From the NCBI GenBank assembly GCA_021157585.1, contig JAGGWH010000121.1:1-54808 (forward strand): a stretch of DNA of 54,808 nucleotides, read 5' to 3'. Shown one piece after another: positions 53,712 to 54,808 of this stretch. The notes below the pieces were generated by a model that searched no databases, had not been told where the DNA came from, and was given only the letters and a program-made list of their open reading frames with translations. Made by a program: the position numbers and the translations under genes. Source of the DNA: Bacteroidales bacterium. GTDB taxonomy: Bacteria; Bacteroidota; Bacteroidia; Bacteroidales; UBA12170. Position 1 is the first letter of the stretch, and every line of letters begins with the position of its first letter.

Positions 53712-54581
53712 ATGCAAAAAATGAAAATTAGTTTTTTAGTGTTAGCTGTTATGGTTTTAGTTGGATTCAAATCCGATAAACCCGCCTATCGTTTATATTC
53801 TAAAGAAGGTAAAGCCGTTAAGTTTGATAAAATGCTTGATGCTTTGCAAGAGGCTGATATTGTGTTTTTTGGAGAGTTGCATAATAATCCTATTGCGCAT
53901 TGGTTGGAATTTGAATTAACAAAAGAATTATTTGCTGTAAAAGGCGATAAGCTGGTTTTAGGTGCTGAAATGTTTGAAACAGATAATCAACTCTTGATTG
54001 ATGAATATCTTAGTGGCGATATAAAACAATCTAATTTTGAAAAGGAAGTTCGCCTGTGGAATAACTATAAAACCGATTATAAACCTTTATTGGAATTTGC
54101 GAAAGATAGTAGCTTGCGCTTTATCGCAACAAATATTCCACGTCGATATGCTGCCGTAGTTAACAGTAAGGGTTTTGAGGGTTTAGATGCTTTATCGGAG
54201 GAAGCAAAATCTTATATTGCACAACTTCCGATAGCTTACGATGGAGAACTTTCCGCCTATAAAAATATCTTGGAAATGATGAAAAATATGCCACATGTTA
54301 ATCCAAATCTTCCAAAAGCTCAAGCTGCTAAAGATGCAACTATGGCAGAGTTTATTCTTAAAAACTGGTCGGAAGGAAATTTGTTTTTACACTATAATGG
54401 CTCTTACCATTCCGATAATTTTCAGAGTATATTATGGTATTTATATCAGGCTAATCCAACATTAAAAATTTTAACTATAAGCTGTGTTGAGCAAGAGGAA
54501 ATAAATAAATTATCGGAAGATAATTTGGATAAAGCCGATTATATTATTGCTATTCCCGAAACTATGACTAAAACATATTAA
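53712..54581 (+). CDS. ChaN-family haem-binding lipoprotein-like protein
   Basis: A 289-residue exported protein (N-terminal hydrophobic segment KISFLVLAVMVLVGF; no Cys for a classical lipobox, despite the family name). The ChaN domain (DUF399) has IVFFGELHNNPIAHWLEFEL, LGAEMFETDNQLLIDEYL, NIPRRYA and a late LFLHYNGSYHSDNFQSI. Relatives bind haem and may pass it across the outer membrane for iron uptake. The start is ATG 53712 or the internal ATG 53721. It follows the OB-like lipoprotein by 21 nt. Confidence 0.82.
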   Translation: MQKMKISFLVLAVMVLVGFKSDKPAYRLYSKEGKAVKFDKMLDALQEADIVFFGELHNNPIAHWLEFELTKELFAVKGDKLVLGAEMFETDNQLLIDEYLSGDIKQSNFEKEVRLWNNYKTDYKPLLEFAKDSSLRFIATNIPRRYAAVVNSKGFEGLDALSEEAKSYIAQLPIAYDGELSAYKNILEMMKNMPHVNPNLPKAQAAKDATMAEFILKNWSEGNLFLHYNGSYHSDNFQSILWYLYQANPTLKILTISCVEQEEINKLSEDNLDKADYIIAIPETMTKTY

Positions 54582-54808
54582 GTGGTTATATGCAAGTTGA
54601 AGTTTCCACAAAACACAACCTATTGAAAAAATTGAAAGTATAAGTATTTATTTTATTAAAAAATGAATAAAAAAGTTTTATTTTTGATATGAGGAGGCTT
54701 AATTGAATTTAAATTTCAATACATATAAAGCAAATAAATATACGAGTAAATCTCAAATTAAATATGGTGATTGTCCATAAAACTAAATTAGGGATATTAA
54801 ATAATTTA

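Noticed and set aside
1-54808. Search for CRISPR arrays, tRNA, rRNA, insertion sequences, integrases and phage genes
   Set aside because: No regularly spaced direct repeats, cloverleaf-like segments, transposase or integrase motifs were seen by eye in either strand.

Overview
The window looks like a chromosomal stretch from a member of the Bacteroidota (class Bacteroidia), probably anaerobic or facultatively anaerobic. The evidence is AT-rich DNA with mostly Shine-Dalgarno-free starts, candidate -7 boxes of the TAnnTTTG type, and marker families of that phylum: a GldB-type lipoprotein, DUF4292 and DUF4837 lipoproteins, an outer-membrane beta-barrel protein and a PspC/LiaF-like pair. Oxygen-sensitive chemistry is suggested by a cobalamin/Fe-S reductive-dehalogenase-like protein and an Fe-S flavoenzyme of the 2,4-dienoyl-CoA reductase type. 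There are no rRNA or tRNA genes, CRISPR arrays, insertion sequences or prophage. It reads as core genome with small accessory islands.

Layout. 1-10.5 kb: the tail of a probable NAD-dependent epimerase, an M3 oligopeptidase, then a long leftward block (histidine kinase; ROK kinase; EnvC-like factor; DUF4292 lipoprotein; TPR protein; dUTPase; LolC/E-like permease). Several of these genes overlap by 4 nt or are nearly abutting. 10.8-17 kb: beta-barrel protein, GldB-like lipoprotein, a membrane-anchored reductive-dehalogenase homologue with a divergent Cys-rich small protein, miaB, a STAS-like protein behind a poly-G tract, and a Crp/Fnr regulator. 17-26 kb: panB, a C1 peptidase, a molybdate/tungstate-type ABC permease and ATPase, a small HTH protein, an EEP-family phosphatase, gdhA and aspS. 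26-34 kb: palindromic intergenic repeats, a CYTH protein, a 1151-residue receiver/PPDK-N chimera divergent from a response regulator that lacks its phospho-acceptor, a LysM transglycosylase and a DUF4837 lipoprotein. 34-42.7 kb: SDR, yebC, PspC and LiaF-like proteins, topA, an arginase-fold protein with degenerate metal site, and pheA.

Two regions stand out. First, pheA is preceded by what looks like a complete phenylalanine attenuator: a promoter, a 17-codon leader peptide with five Phe codons (MFTVTNFRFLFCFKIKA), segments that can form an antiterminator, and a terminator hairpin whose U-run abuts the gene. Second, 42.7-47.1 kb holds a compact rightward cluster: DUF5320, a Cys-ribbon protein, a VOC protein, a DUF89/ARMT1 protein, an OYE-type Fe-S flavoenzyme and a CGGC protein. 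It starts from a good promoter, a 14-bp palindrome at the expected start point and a perfect AGGAGG ribosome-binding site that is unusual here. This is the best candidate for an undescribed redox or metal-related system.

The last part (47-54.8 kb) carries dus, a TerB-like protein, an alpha/beta-hydrolase relative lacking its nucleophile, a dicarboxylate/amino-acid symporter, dnaB, an OB-fold-like lipoprotein and a ChaN-type haem-binding lipoprotein. All functions are inferred from reading motifs and family resemblance; no database search was run.
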